Source: Eleginops maclovinus
Lineage: Eukaryota > Chordata > Actinopteri > Perciformes > Eleginopidae
Assembly (NCBI RefSeq): GCF_036324505.1
Contig: NC_086370.1
Coordinates: 4,087,453 to 4,151,452, forward strand
DNA: 64,000 nucleotides
Direction: 5' to 3'
Part shown: piece after piece, positions 28,801 through 42,730 of the stretch
How the letters are laid out: every line of letters starts with the position of its first letter
Position numbering within the stretch: position 1 is the stretch's first letter
Made by a program: the position numbers and the translations under genes
The notes under the pieces: generated by a model
What the model was told of the DNA's origin: nothing
Seen by the model: only the letters and a program-made list of their open reading frames with translations
Database searches by the model: none

Positions 28801-31314
28801 TGTCCAGCAATTGTGACACTGTGTTTTCTTTTTATTGCTAAGCCACAAGGTTTATAGAACAACAAGTGCTGAAACTAGTTATACTGACTCAAATCGATTA
28901 ACTTGTTTACAGCAATAAAGATACAACAATGAATCAATATGTCAATCTCAATCTGATGCCATAAGCACCCTAATAATGCATCCGTGGATATTGGATGATG
29001 CTGTGTTACATACGGAAAGCATCCCACCTTCAATTATACTCTTGTTCTTGTCACTTATTTGAAGCGTTCCAGTGTCAGAGATGCTGCCTACATTTGGAGA
29101 TGAATGTTATTCTGCTTCTGCACATGGGCTGATCTGTCTTGCCTCAGCCCGTATTACATCATGGCACGTGCTCCGGGGCTTTCTCTACAGAGCAGGCGTT
29201 CTGTATTTAGAGCCTGATTTATACACAAACACGCATACCGCTGGGGAAGGCGCAATGAGTGTTCTTTTACCCAGCCGCAATTGCCAGCAATATAATCATC
29301 TTCCCACACTTCAATGTGCCTTTAAGGATAGCATTCAGAAACACTGGGAGGAATAAAACTCTCATGAAAGCAAATGTTAATTTTTAAAGGCGTCAGGCAA
29401 TGGAAACACAGGCAGATGGGTGGTTTACCATATTCTGAACCCTGTCATTTCAATTAAACAAGGAGTTTTTTTTGTGATTGTATTTCATTTAAATTGCCAT
29501 TATTATCGCCTGTCTTTTCCCGAAAGTCAGCCATGTAAGAATTGCTATCAACCCCCTGCAGATTCTGTGAATTCTAGAGATCCGCTTGGTATATGAACCC
29601 GGCGAGAAGAACTGAAACATAATTCTTCCTTGTGTTTTTCCTTTCCTCTTTTTTTCTTCTTCTTTCTCTATTTCTCTCAGGTTGTTGGAGAGCTCGATGC
29701 TCAACGCAGAAGTGAAGGAAGGAGAGATTCTGCCTCCCACCATTCATAGGCTGATGAAAGGATACAACAAGTACCTCAGGCCTTTCTTTGACAGTAAGGA
29801 AACTGCACACGCACGCAGCCAAGTGAATGACTGAACACTCAGGGGAAATGTGTTTGATAGAGAACCAGAGCGGTTCATATTGCAATTTCTTGCCTGTGCT
29901 TGGAGAAATATCCGCCGATATACTTAACTTAGCTGCATATGTATGCTGAAATGAGTTGTCAGAAGTCATCCTGAATGTATGTATTGATCCATAATATGGA
30001 AATTCATGCTGAAGATAACACTGATATAGGGCCAGTGGTAGTGTGCTTCAATTTAATACTATATAAATCTGAAAATGTATTTTGTTAGTAGCTTCGCCGA
30101 GATTAGAGCTGCTAATACTCCATGTGATTGAGATTCCAATTTTCAGCAGGCGACTAATTTACTTCCAATAGAGACGCTAACTCAGTGTACGCTTTCCAGA
30201 AGAACAATGTTATGTCATCCCCTGCAAATCCCTCGCTACCATTATTGTTCTGGGATCTGGGAATCCGTCTCAATGTGATTATGGTTTGTTTACTCGCCGG
30301 ATTGATCTGTAATAACACCTCGGACTTTACCGGGGCAAATGCTTTTCAGTATAATCACAAGTCACCCCGATTAGAAAGGCAAGCTTGGCACACAGGGATG
30401 GGAAATGCACTGCAAACACACACACCCACACACATGTATTTGCTTTACAATATGTGAATCGCAATTTTTGTTTTCATACTCTAACCCTTTAGGGAAAAAA
30501 GCACCACAAATGATATTTACTAGATATACTGCAGCTGCAATCGTCTCATCATGTGCTCTGTAATTCGTTGTTGTCATGGTTTCTTTAACCACATCTACAG
30601 TGCAAATAAAAATATTTCACACATTTGGGTGCAAGGTGTCACGGCTTGTCAACAGACAGCCCCGGGCACCGCCGACAGGTTCGCTCACTGCAGTCTGAAC
30701 GATTGACCCATTACTCAAGATTTAATCATTGTTTCTCATACTGTAACCCTAAGGATTAGTTTGACATTTTGGGTCATACGCTTATTCACTTGTCTTGCCG
30801 AGTGTTGGATGAGAAAGATTATTACCAATCTATATGTTTGTAGATTATATAACGCTGTGTTCTCTGGAACAATAACCATACCCAGAACACAGTCATACTG
30901 GTATGGATTAAACACATTTCATATTAATGTAAGTAATGCTCCAGGGGCGATTTGGAAAGAGCAAAGCTAGCTGTTTTCTCATGTTTCCATTCACAGCAGC
31001 ACTGCAGATGCACATTTCCCTAAGTGTTGAACTATAACTCCAAGGCTTATTACACCTTTTTTTTAGGGGATAATTCCACTGGTTGCAAACAGATGTCCTA
31101 TTGTATAGAAGTCTACAAAAAAATATATCCCTACTTGTTGCCTGGTTTATTACTCAGTGAAACATTTATTTGTAATGGTCTCCATCAGTTCATTATGATG
31201 TTATTTTATTACGTTAGGGCTATTCACTTTACAATTATGTAAAGTAAAATAATAATAATAATAATAAATTAATTTTATATAGCGCCTTTCAGGACTCTCA
31301 AGGTCGCTTTACAA

Positions 31315-31354
<40 letters not shown>

Positions 31355-34300
31355 TGCGTGTGTGAGAGTGAGTGAGGGTGCAAGTGCGCAGGGCGCCAGG
31401 TGGGGTTGTGAGGGGGTTAAAGTCCATAGGCCTCAGAGAAAAGGTGTGCCTTGAGGTGCTTTTTAAATGAATCAACTGAGGGGGCACAGCGGATGTGTGG
31501 GGGGAGTTGGTTCCACATGGTAGGGGCAGACACACAAAAGGCCCTGTCCCCAAAAGTCTTAAGTCGGGTGCGGGGTACTGCCAGCTGGTCCTTGACAGAG
31601 GACCTGAGGGACCGCAGGGGGGTGTAGGGGTGTAGGAGGTCGGAGAGGTAACGGGGGGCAAGGGCGTGGAGGGACTTGTAGGTGAGTAATAGGATTTTGA
31701 ATTTGATGCGGAATTTGGGCTGCTAGGGCTTAATGCCAGTTAAGACCCTAGCAGCAGAGTTCTGTACATATTGCAGTCTGTCCAGGGTTTTTGAGGGGAG
31801 ACCTGTGAGGATGGCATTGCAATAATCCAGGCGGGTGGAGATGAAGCAGTGAATGAGGGTTTCGGTTACTGAGGCTGAAAGTGAGGGTCGGAGTCTTGAG
31901 ATGTTTTTCAGGTGGTAGAATGCAGATTTAGTGATGTTGTTAATGTGGGACTGGAATGATAGAGTGGGGTCGAGAATGACACCCAGGTTGCGGACAACGG
32001 GTGATGGGGTGATGTAGCAGCCATCCACTTCCAGGAGAAGATCCCCAACCTTCCTGAGCAGTGGCTTGGGCGCCACAACCATGAGCTCAGTTTTATTGCT
32101 GTTGAGTTTGAGGAGGTTAGAGGTCATCCAGGTTTTTAGTTCTTGCAGACAGTTGATGAGTGGGCCAGGTGGGAGCAGAGTGGAGGGTTTGGTGCTGATG
32201 TACAGTTGAGTGTCGTCGGCGTAGCAGTGGAAACTGAGGCCGTGGTGACGAATAATTTGGCCGAGGGGGAGCATGTAGATGGTGAAGAGGAGAGGGCCGA
32301 GCACAGATCCCTGGGGTACGCCATGATTGACTGGGGCCAGGATGGAGTTGGCATCTTTCAGGGTGACATATTGTTTGCGGTTGGAAAGGTAGGACTGAAA
32401 CCAGGAGAGAGCTGAGCCCCTGAGGCCGATGAGCTCAGTGAGACGGGAGAGGAGGATGGAGTGGGACACTGTGTCAAAGGCTGCAGAGAGGTCGAGGAGG
32501 ATGAGGATGGAGATGAGGCCATTGTCGGCGGCAGTGAGCAGGTCGTTAGTGATTTTAATGAGGGCGGTCTCGGTGCTGTGTTGAGTTCTGAAGCCAGATT
32601 GGAGGGGTTCAAAGAGCTCATGGTGTGACATGTGATGTTGAAGCTGGGAAGCCACTGCTCTTTCCAGAATTTTACTTAGGAAAGGAAGGTTGGAGATTGG
32701 ACGATAGTTGTTAGGGTCGTCAGGGTCCAGACCGGGCTTTTTCAAGGTGGGAATGACTGCAGCTGTAAAAAGAAAATAAACCGGGGTACAATTGAGGGCG
32801 TGGCTACCTTTGGATTGACGGGTCACCTCTGTTGTCCTGTATGGGCGATGTTTTTGTCTTGGAACTTTTTGGGTAACAGTGTTAATACTAACACTGAAGA
32901 AAGATGTTTTCAGCAATGCACTTATTGTTTATTAAAAATCAAGATGACCTTTAATCTTCTTATTCAACCCTCCTACAAAGCAAGTAAATATATTCCCCAA
33001 AGTGCTGAAAATACTATTTCAAATCCTAATATATTGTATTAGGGGCCAAACTCTGGTAATAAACACAGCAGATGTTCCATTGCATAGAAGTCTATGAGAA
33101 AATGACCCAATTCGGTATGTTACGGCTATTCACCATAATGATAATGCGGGTATGCTTAAGTGAGTAGTTTCCTTTTGGATTGACGGGTTACCACTATTGT
33201 CATGTGTGTTTGCTTTTTATGTTTTTGTCTTGGAACTTTTCAGTGTTTTTTATTTAGTTCATAAATGTTAAAACATTTTGGAATATGAAATGGTTGTTTT
33301 CAGCGATGTACTTGTTGTTCCTGAAAACAAAATGTCAGCGATCAGAATGACTGAATCACATGGACTACAGTTTGTCTGTGATGCACATACATGTAGTCAC
33401 TACACTCAAACGTGTTCAGTAGGCACACACTAAGCCTCACACAGGATCTGCAGTATGATTATGAGCCTGGTTAATGAAAATGAAGATTGATAAGAGAGAG
33501 GCAAGGATAATATCAAAGAGCGATAAAGTTATCCCTCTTTGAATTAGGGAGAACTCATTCCCTCCAGGGGTTCACACTTGACAGACTGCGACTGTTGACG
33601 AGCCAGCAACGTGAAGTCTGAAGTGTTTAAAATATAATGTCCTTCAAAAACTTTTCTCTAAACACTTCTTTATAATACACTGATATATGCCTATGCTTCA
33701 CCAATATACCATTTTTCATAAAACCCAGTTACATGTATGCACTTAGTATACACTATACACACACATTTATATAAAGTATTAACATTGAAATCGTGGGGAT
33801 TATGCACTGTGTAAATGATGTACGACACTGATTTGTATTGGTTATTTTTTCTTTCTAGATGGTCCTGTAACAGTGGGTATGAGCCTGGACATTGCCAGCA
33901 TTGACACCATCTCAGAGATCAATATGGTAAGACAATATTTTAAGCACCACAAAACTACGTAAGAAATTAGGATAAGATAAGAGGTACTTTATTAACCCCA
34001 AACTGGGAAAACCATTTGTTTGCAGGAAGTCTCCTTATATCCTGTTTATCCTCACTTAAACCTTTCAACCCCAGGGCCTATCAAAGTTTAGTTTCATATA
34101 TTCATTTAGAAATATTTCATTTCAATAGTTGCAGGTATCAAAATGTGCCAATCATTTAGAACAGTAATACAACCAATGAGTGAAATCAGTTTTTGGTGTA
34201 ACTAATCGATTAGTCAAACATAACCGGCAACTAGTTAAATCCGTGTATCATTCGTTCATTTGTTTTTCCGATTTAGTTGAGGATTGAAAAAATGAAAATA

Positions 34301-37300
34301 GCATTTGATTTCTCGTTTTTCCCATTTCAAAACCAAAACCAGAAATCGGATTACGGTTCGTTTTCTCGTTTTTTCGATTATGCACCCCCAAACGGAAAAT
34401 GGAAAATGAAACATTCGGATAACAAATCCTGGGAGTGTTAGTTGTCAGGGAAACCGATCGCGAGCCAACAACTGACTCATGCCACAACTGATCTGTAAGG
34501 AAACATGGCTAATTTGGGGTCTCACTACGAGATGATAAATCAACTCTTTCTGTCAGGGAAAACTCACGCCGAAATGTCTGAGACATTGAAGAGTATGGGA
34601 ATTAAGGGGTCCTCGGAGATGTCGGTGAGGAGATTCTGTGGCGACGTTGGGCTGAGACGGAAGGGGCACATCACAGACCAAGAGCTGGAAGAAGCTGTCC
34701 TGACAACTAACACTCCCAGGATTTGTTATCCGAATGTTTCATTTTCCATTTTCCGTTTGGGGGTGCATAATCGAAAAAACGAGAAAACGAACCGTAATCC
34801 GATTTCTGGTTTTGGTTTTGAAATGGGAAAAACGAGAAATCAAATGCTATTTTCATTTTTTCAATCCTCAACTAAATCGGAAAAACAAATGAACGAATGA
34901 TACACGGATTTAGTTAGATAATCAATTTATTGTTAAACCTATTTTCACTGGGATATAGCTGAACATACTGTTTTCAGCAAAAAGGATGAAGCACTTTCAT
35001 AACCATAGACATTTAGTGCTAATACTACCACCAGATGGTGCAATATGTATTGGCTTGGCTCAGTCTGTAGAACTTGGCTTTGGAACTGAAGGGTTCAAAT
35101 CCTGATCGGACCAGAAATAAAGAGTGAGGATTGGTTTCTGGGGCCAGTTCACCTCCTGGGCACTGGTGACGTGTTCCCCCACTGCTCCCAGGTGCTGGAA
35201 CACCTCCATTAGTGCATTGCACTGTTTGTATTTTACTCCTTTGTGTGTAATTGTAAAATAAAACAGGAGTGAAGAACTGAATTTTCCCTCGGGGATAAAT
35301 AAAGGTGATCTTAATCAAATAGTTGGCAGGCTCACACTTTTCAAACAAAGCAAGCAAGAAAACAAGCTTTGAGAAGAATATACCATAGTGGCTGTAGTTC
35401 CCAATTCAAAAGAGTGAGACTAAACCCTGGATCTCAATAACATCACAAAAGAAGAGATGATATACAAGCATGGTAGCTCTTTCTGCTTTGACACGTTAGT
35501 TGACACAAAGATACTCCAGCTTCCTCATTGAAAAACTCAAGTAAACTGTGGTATTCACTGGGACTGATCCATTCGTGTTGCTCGTATATCGCACTTTAAG
35601 CCTGTTGCAACCTAAGAGGAGATAATAAATAGGTAGCCTAACATGATGTCACATCAGGACTTTTAAAATGGATGTACGGCACAAAATATCCTTAAGGACC
35701 TGATGCCATCAATACCCAATAACACACACTTTAGAATGAAATACACAGGAGCATATTATTAAGAACGGTTGTTGAACTTGTCCAATAGTTCTGTTGTGAC
35801 CTTTGATCACTTATCCTGCAGGACTACACCGCCACCATCTTTCTCCGCCAGCGCTGGACCGACGAGCGTTTGGTGTTTGAAGGCAACAAGAGTCTGAGCC
35901 TCGACGGGCGGCTGGTGGAGCTGCTCTGGGTCCCTGACACCTTTATCGTGGACTCCAAGAAGTCTTTCCTCCATGACATCACCGTGGAGAACAGGCTGAT
36001 ACGCATCTTCCCCAACGGGACCGTCCTTTACGCTCTGAGGTGGGATAACGAACAAGCTTATCAGTTGTTGTGTTGTTTCTCTGCTCTAACAGATGATGAA
36101 AAGGAGGCCAGGGAACGGAGGAGGAATTGGCTGAGGGATAATGTGATTGCAAAGCAGGGACTGTCTACTCTATTACTTGGGTATTGGATTGTATGAATAC
36201 TGAAGAAGGTGTTCTGTCAATAAAGAGATCTGTGGGCTATTGAAACAACATCATGTCCCGTTAGCATCTTCCCAGCATTGATTGCTCTGTGTGCTAAGGG
36301 CTTAATGCCTGACAAGCTCTTGGTAAGCTCCTGAAACATGCATGGCTCTGACTTTCTGATGAGACTTCAGGCCAAGCAGACAGGTTATAGATAGAAAGGT
36401 TGTAAATGATCCAGCAAGTGAATTTGTGCAGCTCTTTTAAGCCTGCGATTTACACATCCTACTGCTTCCATGTCCCATGCTATAACTTCAGTTGTTTAAG
36501 AGCAGTCCGTGCTCCTCATTTGACTTCCTGCACTCTGGGCCTCAGTGCATCTCAGTTTCTTTTCCCGCATAAAGTTTTATCATGGTTACACATGTTGTGG
36601 TTAGACAAAATGAGGAAAAAAACAACCGGCATTGGAGACATTCTGCTGATGGAAAGATTGCTACTATCATGAGGGTCAGTACGTGGGTGTGGTGTTACAG
36701 TGAATTGAGTTGGGTATTCAGAGTTCACAGTTAATCATGTCTCCATACACTGCAAACATCAAGAGTAGACTGCATTGCTCAATGGTGTGTGAACATGCTT
36801 TTCTCCCAGCTTTGACCAATGCTTTTATTTTTAACAAGTGCATGACATACTGTTCTGTATTCGTTCATATATATTTCTGAGTGTGTAATTTAGCCCTAGT
36901 CCTCATGGAACCTTTTGATGTTGTATACATGTTTTTCTCTTATATCCTCAGTCGTAACTTTAAAGATAGTTACATTTTCCAATATTTACCCATTGAGTGA
37001 ATTTCATTAATGTCTTTGTTATGGAATAATCATTTGAACAAACAGCTATTTCTTTTCAATGACAGCATTGTACTGATAGTTGGTCAATGGAAGAGATAGT
37101 CCCCCATGTAGTTTTGTTGATATGGTCATTATTTTTATAGAAGTATTTATTTTAACCAAGAGTAATGTATTAACATGTGATTATATTGGTGAAGTCCTAT
37201 AACCCGGAAACAAGTTGGCGTCCATGGTTTTTTTCACGCGTTTTGTGGTTGTTTTCTGCAATATATCGAAATTCAATGGGAAAATCCTTACTTCGAGGGA

Positions 37301-40300
37301 ACCCTTGTGATGCTGGATCGGCCTACAAATTATGTCATTACTTCCACACTGTTTGAAAAGGCAAGTTTTAAATCTTGGTAAACCACCTGATGGTTTAATC
37401 ATTTCAATTCCCCTCTATTATTTAAAGGTCCCTTATTATGCAAAATGCCCTTTTTAATGTCTTTAATATATACAGCTACGGAAAAAACTAAGAGACCTCT
37501 CCACATGTTTCTTAAATCTTGATCTCTACATGTTTGGCAGCCATTCCAGTGTCTGTTAAATTCCAACACAGAGACAAATTGTCAGTAGTTTATAGAATAC
37601 AATAATATTTGAAAAACATCCTTTAACTCAAAGACATGTTTATAGATAATAAAACAAGAGCAAATAATAATGCTGAAGTGGTAAATAAATAAAAAGGACG
37701 GTAGAGGGATGTTCACGTCAGGGAGTTAGCTGTGAAAAGGGTCAGGGTGAAGTGAGTAATGTGAGGTGTTGTGTAAAGGACAGCTGTGTTAAATGTTTCA
37801 GTGCTGTGCCAGGGGGAATACACGAGAAAGCACTGACCAGAACTCAAGGCTGAGCGGTCAATAGGGCAGATTAAATCAGATTTACTGTAATTTACGTTTT
37901 TATTTCATGGTTTATGAAGGTCCTGTTGGTGTACTGTACATCAACAATGAAAAACATGAGCCCATCCATTTCAGTTTAATATATACTCACACACACTATT
38001 TTATGAACATATAGGTTCACCTGCTGGATTAAAAACTGAACAAATGAACCAAAGAAAGGGAAACCATAAAGCAGATTCAGGCAGTAGGCGTATAGATTCA
38101 CTCTTAAAGTATTAGCCTACAGAACAGAACAGCTGACAGAGGAGAGAGAACATCTGATCCTCTACAACACACTATATGAGGTTTTTAGAAACAGTGTAAT
38201 CCTGCTAGTAGGATTAAAACATGTTATGTATTTGTAAGGGAATATAGTTACACTTGTTTTCCTTTTTTTTCTCAGATTACGTAACCCTTTAACATAACTG
38301 GAAATGAAAATAAATGGAGAATGTCAGTATGGTAAAGAATAGAGAAGCCAATCAGAACATTTCTACATTGCTGTTACAGCCCAGGTGCCTGGTAGATATA
38401 AAATTGTTGGTTGTTTTTAGCCAATGCGCTACAGCTTATTGACCGTGTAAATTAAAACATTCTCTGATTTTAATTTGGTTCAGACAACTCATGTTTAAAA
38501 TGTTTATTAACAGCAGCATGTAGTTTGAGTTTGGCACCTAGGTTCCGGCTTCATCATTCCTTGCAAATATATTTCACATAGAACATTAAGGAGGGGTAAT
38601 ATCAAATTTTATAGATAGTCATTTTATTTAAATGATTCTGATGGTGTTCACAAACATGTATGTTATTCAAATTCACTAAATGACGGTATAGCCGAAGCCT
38701 CCAGTTGTCACTTCCAACCGCCTTAAGACACCAAAGTCTCAATTAAACACTAAGGAAGGAGCCAGTACTTATTCTCACTTTTTAAATAAAAAATGCATAT
38801 TTCTTCGAGTTTTGATGCACTTCAGAACAAAATGATTCCATGAAAGGCTTTCATACATGACCCAGATTTCCAGCACGACAGCAATGCAGAGTGAAACCTT
38901 CATTTTCCTTTACCAGTAATCTTCAGTCCTGTGCCACTGACGGTTCAAATCATGCATACTTTCATTTGTATAACAGAGATTCCTCTCATCAGCAAAACTT
39001 CAACCGAAAAGCTGAGAAATAATTCACATATTTGCACAACCAATGTTTGAAACCAATGTTCTGGATCTATAAAATACCATGCTTGAGGTATATATTTTCA
39101 TTCTTGGACTGTCCCTTCAAATGAAAAAATCATTTTTGTTTTTCAGGATCACCACCACCGTGGCCTGCAACATGGATCTGACCAAGTATCCCATGGACAA
39201 ACAGACCTGCACGCTACAACTGGAGAGCTGTAAGGACACTTCATACTTAATAAAGAACATCAGCACTGTGCAGCTTCAAGCCTTGGCTGGGACTCGGTGG
39301 GTGGGCGTGATGTCAAATGAATCGCATCAAACCCGAGGATCAAACAGATCACTTTCTCTCATCTTCTAAACTGCTGCTGTGCGTATGTGCATGCACATTT
39401 GTGTGTGTGTTTGAGAACACGTGTTATGTCACACAGCAGACGAAAATCTGCAGGGTGCAATTCCAGTCATGATGTACTCTCCTGTGTTGGTTAGTCAGCC
39501 ATAAATTACTGTCATACGAACCTGAATTTCTACCCTTCATCTAGAATATTTGAACAGGGAAATATGCCAAATTCTTGCCTAGAGGAAGATGAGAAGATCA
39601 TTAGCTCTCCTGTCTTTCCTCCAAGTACGGAAGAGTATTTGGGCCAGGTAGAAGGAGAGTAAAATGAGGAGGAATATGCTTGAACTTATTTGTGTCACAA
39701 ACTTTAAACACAATGCAGTAGGACTCAAATGCATGACGCCAGGAGACAGAGTTAAAGTATTCAAAAATACTTTATTTACAAAACTGCACAAAAAAACCCC
39801 AAGAACTCGAGACGCTCACATGGAGTATTAATAAACAAAATGCTGGTACGCTGGTTACTGATCCACAGACAGGACAAGACGAACTGGGACAAGACAGGGG
39901 GGAGACAGGACTATTTAAACATGAAGTAACAGGGAACAGGTGGAAACAATCAGGGGAGGGGCTGACGCTGACGAGGGCAGTGACAGGGAGTCAAGAGACC
40001 TGGAACGAGACACAGAAAGTGAGTACCAAAATAAAACAGGTGGGAGACAAGACAAACATGACTAAACAAAACATAAAACATGACCAACCATAGACCGGGG
40101 GCATGATGACACAAACAAGAAACTTGACAAGACTAACATTTTTGTTAAGACACACCAATTTGTGTTGCAAGACTAAAGCTGAAATGCCAAAAAATGTAGC
40201 AAATAAAGTTAAAATTTCGAGGATAAAGTCAACCGTTTGGAGGTGCGCTAATGCAAGTAGTTACATTTGTTTCAACATTTTGTCATGTTACAGCTAGAGT

Positions 40301-42699
40301 GAGGAGACCCTTAGCTTAGCATTATAGGCTAAAGAGCTAGGCAAGCACTTTGCCTTTCTCCAGCCTTTTCGCTAATGTAATGATCTCAGGGCTCTAGGTA
40401 AAGGTTCCCTGTGGGATTATTGATCATTAAAATACCATTAAGAACCGTGTGTCAACCAAAAAGGATATCAATGCACTCTTGGGATCATAAAAAAACAACT
40501 GGCTTTGCAAGTGTTTATCGAATAAGGAAAGATTACTAATACTTGTTTAGACGTCACATATTCAGACATGTGATTTAGTGAAAAAACAACTGGTTTCAGA
40601 TGAGTTTATTTACAAGACAGTTCAGGGCACCACTAATGCACATTATTATTAATAAAGGCACATCTTGTCTTATCTTACATGAAAGCTATTTTAACAAATT
40701 TTTTTAAAACTGTTCCTTTACTTATCCATCCTTTTTAAAGCTACTCACATAAGCCTTTGGCCAGCATATTTACAAATCCTCTAAACATTTTAATGTCTTA
40801 ACTATCCAAACCTGACAGTAGGCTTAATGTGTTGAGAATCCTTAAAGTTGAGGAATGTTTTTCAAATTACGGAATGGTTTCAAGTGGTAATGCAGTGGCA
40901 GTCGGTTTAAAGTTAAAGCAAATTGCAATTAAGATTAAATAACATAGCAAGTTAGATTTTTTTATTTGGCTGTCAGTGGTAGGAAGGAAAATACCATTCC
41001 TTCCACAGCCTTCCGTGCTCATCTGACTTTTGCTCTGTGCTATTAAATGACAGCCAGCCGGGCTAAGCTATGTCTGATCCCTTCCAGAAGCCCACCAGGA
41101 GCTGTGCACCAAAGAAAACATTGAACGGCAGCTCCAGTGCTACTTAGCAGACAAAAAGACATCTGGAGGTTAAAGTTAGGTAGCTGAGAGGATGATGGAT
41201 CTTTCCTCCGCTTCTTTAATAATTCCAGGCTAAATATCTGCATCTATCTCCCCCTCTCTCCCCCTGTCTTGCAATCTCTCCCTCATCCTGCTGCTTTCTC
41301 TGCTGTTTTCTCTCCTCCCCTTCAATAACCTACCCTCCCTTGCTTTATGAAGATGTATATGCACAGATTTATTTCTTTTAATGTTGTGCCAAAAGTGGAT
41401 CCTCTGCACAGGAGGGAGGTTTAAAGAAAGCGTCGTTGTGGGAGGGTGCGGGGCGTTTAGATCGGGATTGCGGAAAAATATTTAATGCCTACTGACAGTC
41501 AGAAGATAGTCCCAGTCTTTTGTGATCTGTGATTTTATGTAACTTTTAGTGGGGGCTCTGATACATGCTTTAATTTGATGGATATGGCTATTTGTTTTTA
41601 AGGGATGCTAAAAGGTAGAAAATACCCCTCCTTCATCTAATCAAAACGCATGTCATTCCCCATTTGGGTTTGCATTTGTCCAGAAATGTCAGAGCTTTAG
41701 GTAAGGGAAATAATGAGTACAATAATGAGTAATTTAAAGGACCTTTCAGCATCAAAGTCATCATTGCCCTTCATTAACAGTTTCAGCACAGTGGCTCACC
41801 CTGTCAATAATACATGACTCCATATGAGTTTAAATAGGAAGAGAAATAGCAGAATAATGAGTGTTCCATCTAAGACAGATCACAGTATTCAACATTCAGC
41901 AGACTGCATTTCCTCTTCTTATTCTCTTGCTCCCTCTGCAGAAAAATGAGAAAAATACACCACATAGGATAATAATAACACCTTTCTGTCCTCATCACCA
42001 GTCCTTATTCATTTATATTATTCTTGTGCAAAGTGGGGAATTGCTTTCGATAGCACAATGATGGCTGACCAAATTCATTTTGCATGGCTTCTAATTTGGG
42101 GTATCGGGGCTCTCTGGGGCCCGGTGCAATATGCATGATTAGTCTGCCTTGTTACGAGAGTTAAGCTCTTCATCAGGACTTTTTGCTTTGAAGTGAACAT
42201 GAACACCACAAATGCATTTCCATTAGCAAATCCTCTACGTCAGACTGGGACAGAGTGAATAATGGGATAATAGTCTGCTGCACTGGGACTCTAACGAAAC
42301 ATGATCATTCTTTTTCAAAGTGTTGTGTTGTTTTAATGGCACACATACAGTACTTTAGTGTTGGTGAAGCCAGAGGTACAATAGCTTCTTTAAGTAGATG
42401 TTGCCAAGTGTTTCATTTTCGTGCTGATATTTAGCATCCGAGGGAATTTACCTCCCACTAAGGGTTGCAATCCCAAACAACTCAACCATAAAATCATCAG
42501 ACTTTAGCATAGCATCAGCAATTAACATGTGCAGATGTTCCCTCCATACCTTGGGATCTACTTACTGCTAATGTTGCATCATCACCATCACCATCATCAT
42601 CATCATCATCATCATCATCGTCATCATCATCGTCGTCATCATCATCGTCGTCATCATCATCATCATCATCACCGTCACCGTCATCACATCATCATCAGG

Positions 42700-42730
<31 letters not shown>

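Noticed and set aside
32136..32621. Frames on both strands within the L2 copy
   Set aside because: Shadows of the L2 reverse transcriptase frame; Ser/Thr/Pro-rich compositional artefacts.
35807..36055. Minus-strand 82-codon frame
   Set aside because: Antisense to gabrp exon 4, whose sense translation is a conserved receptor segment.
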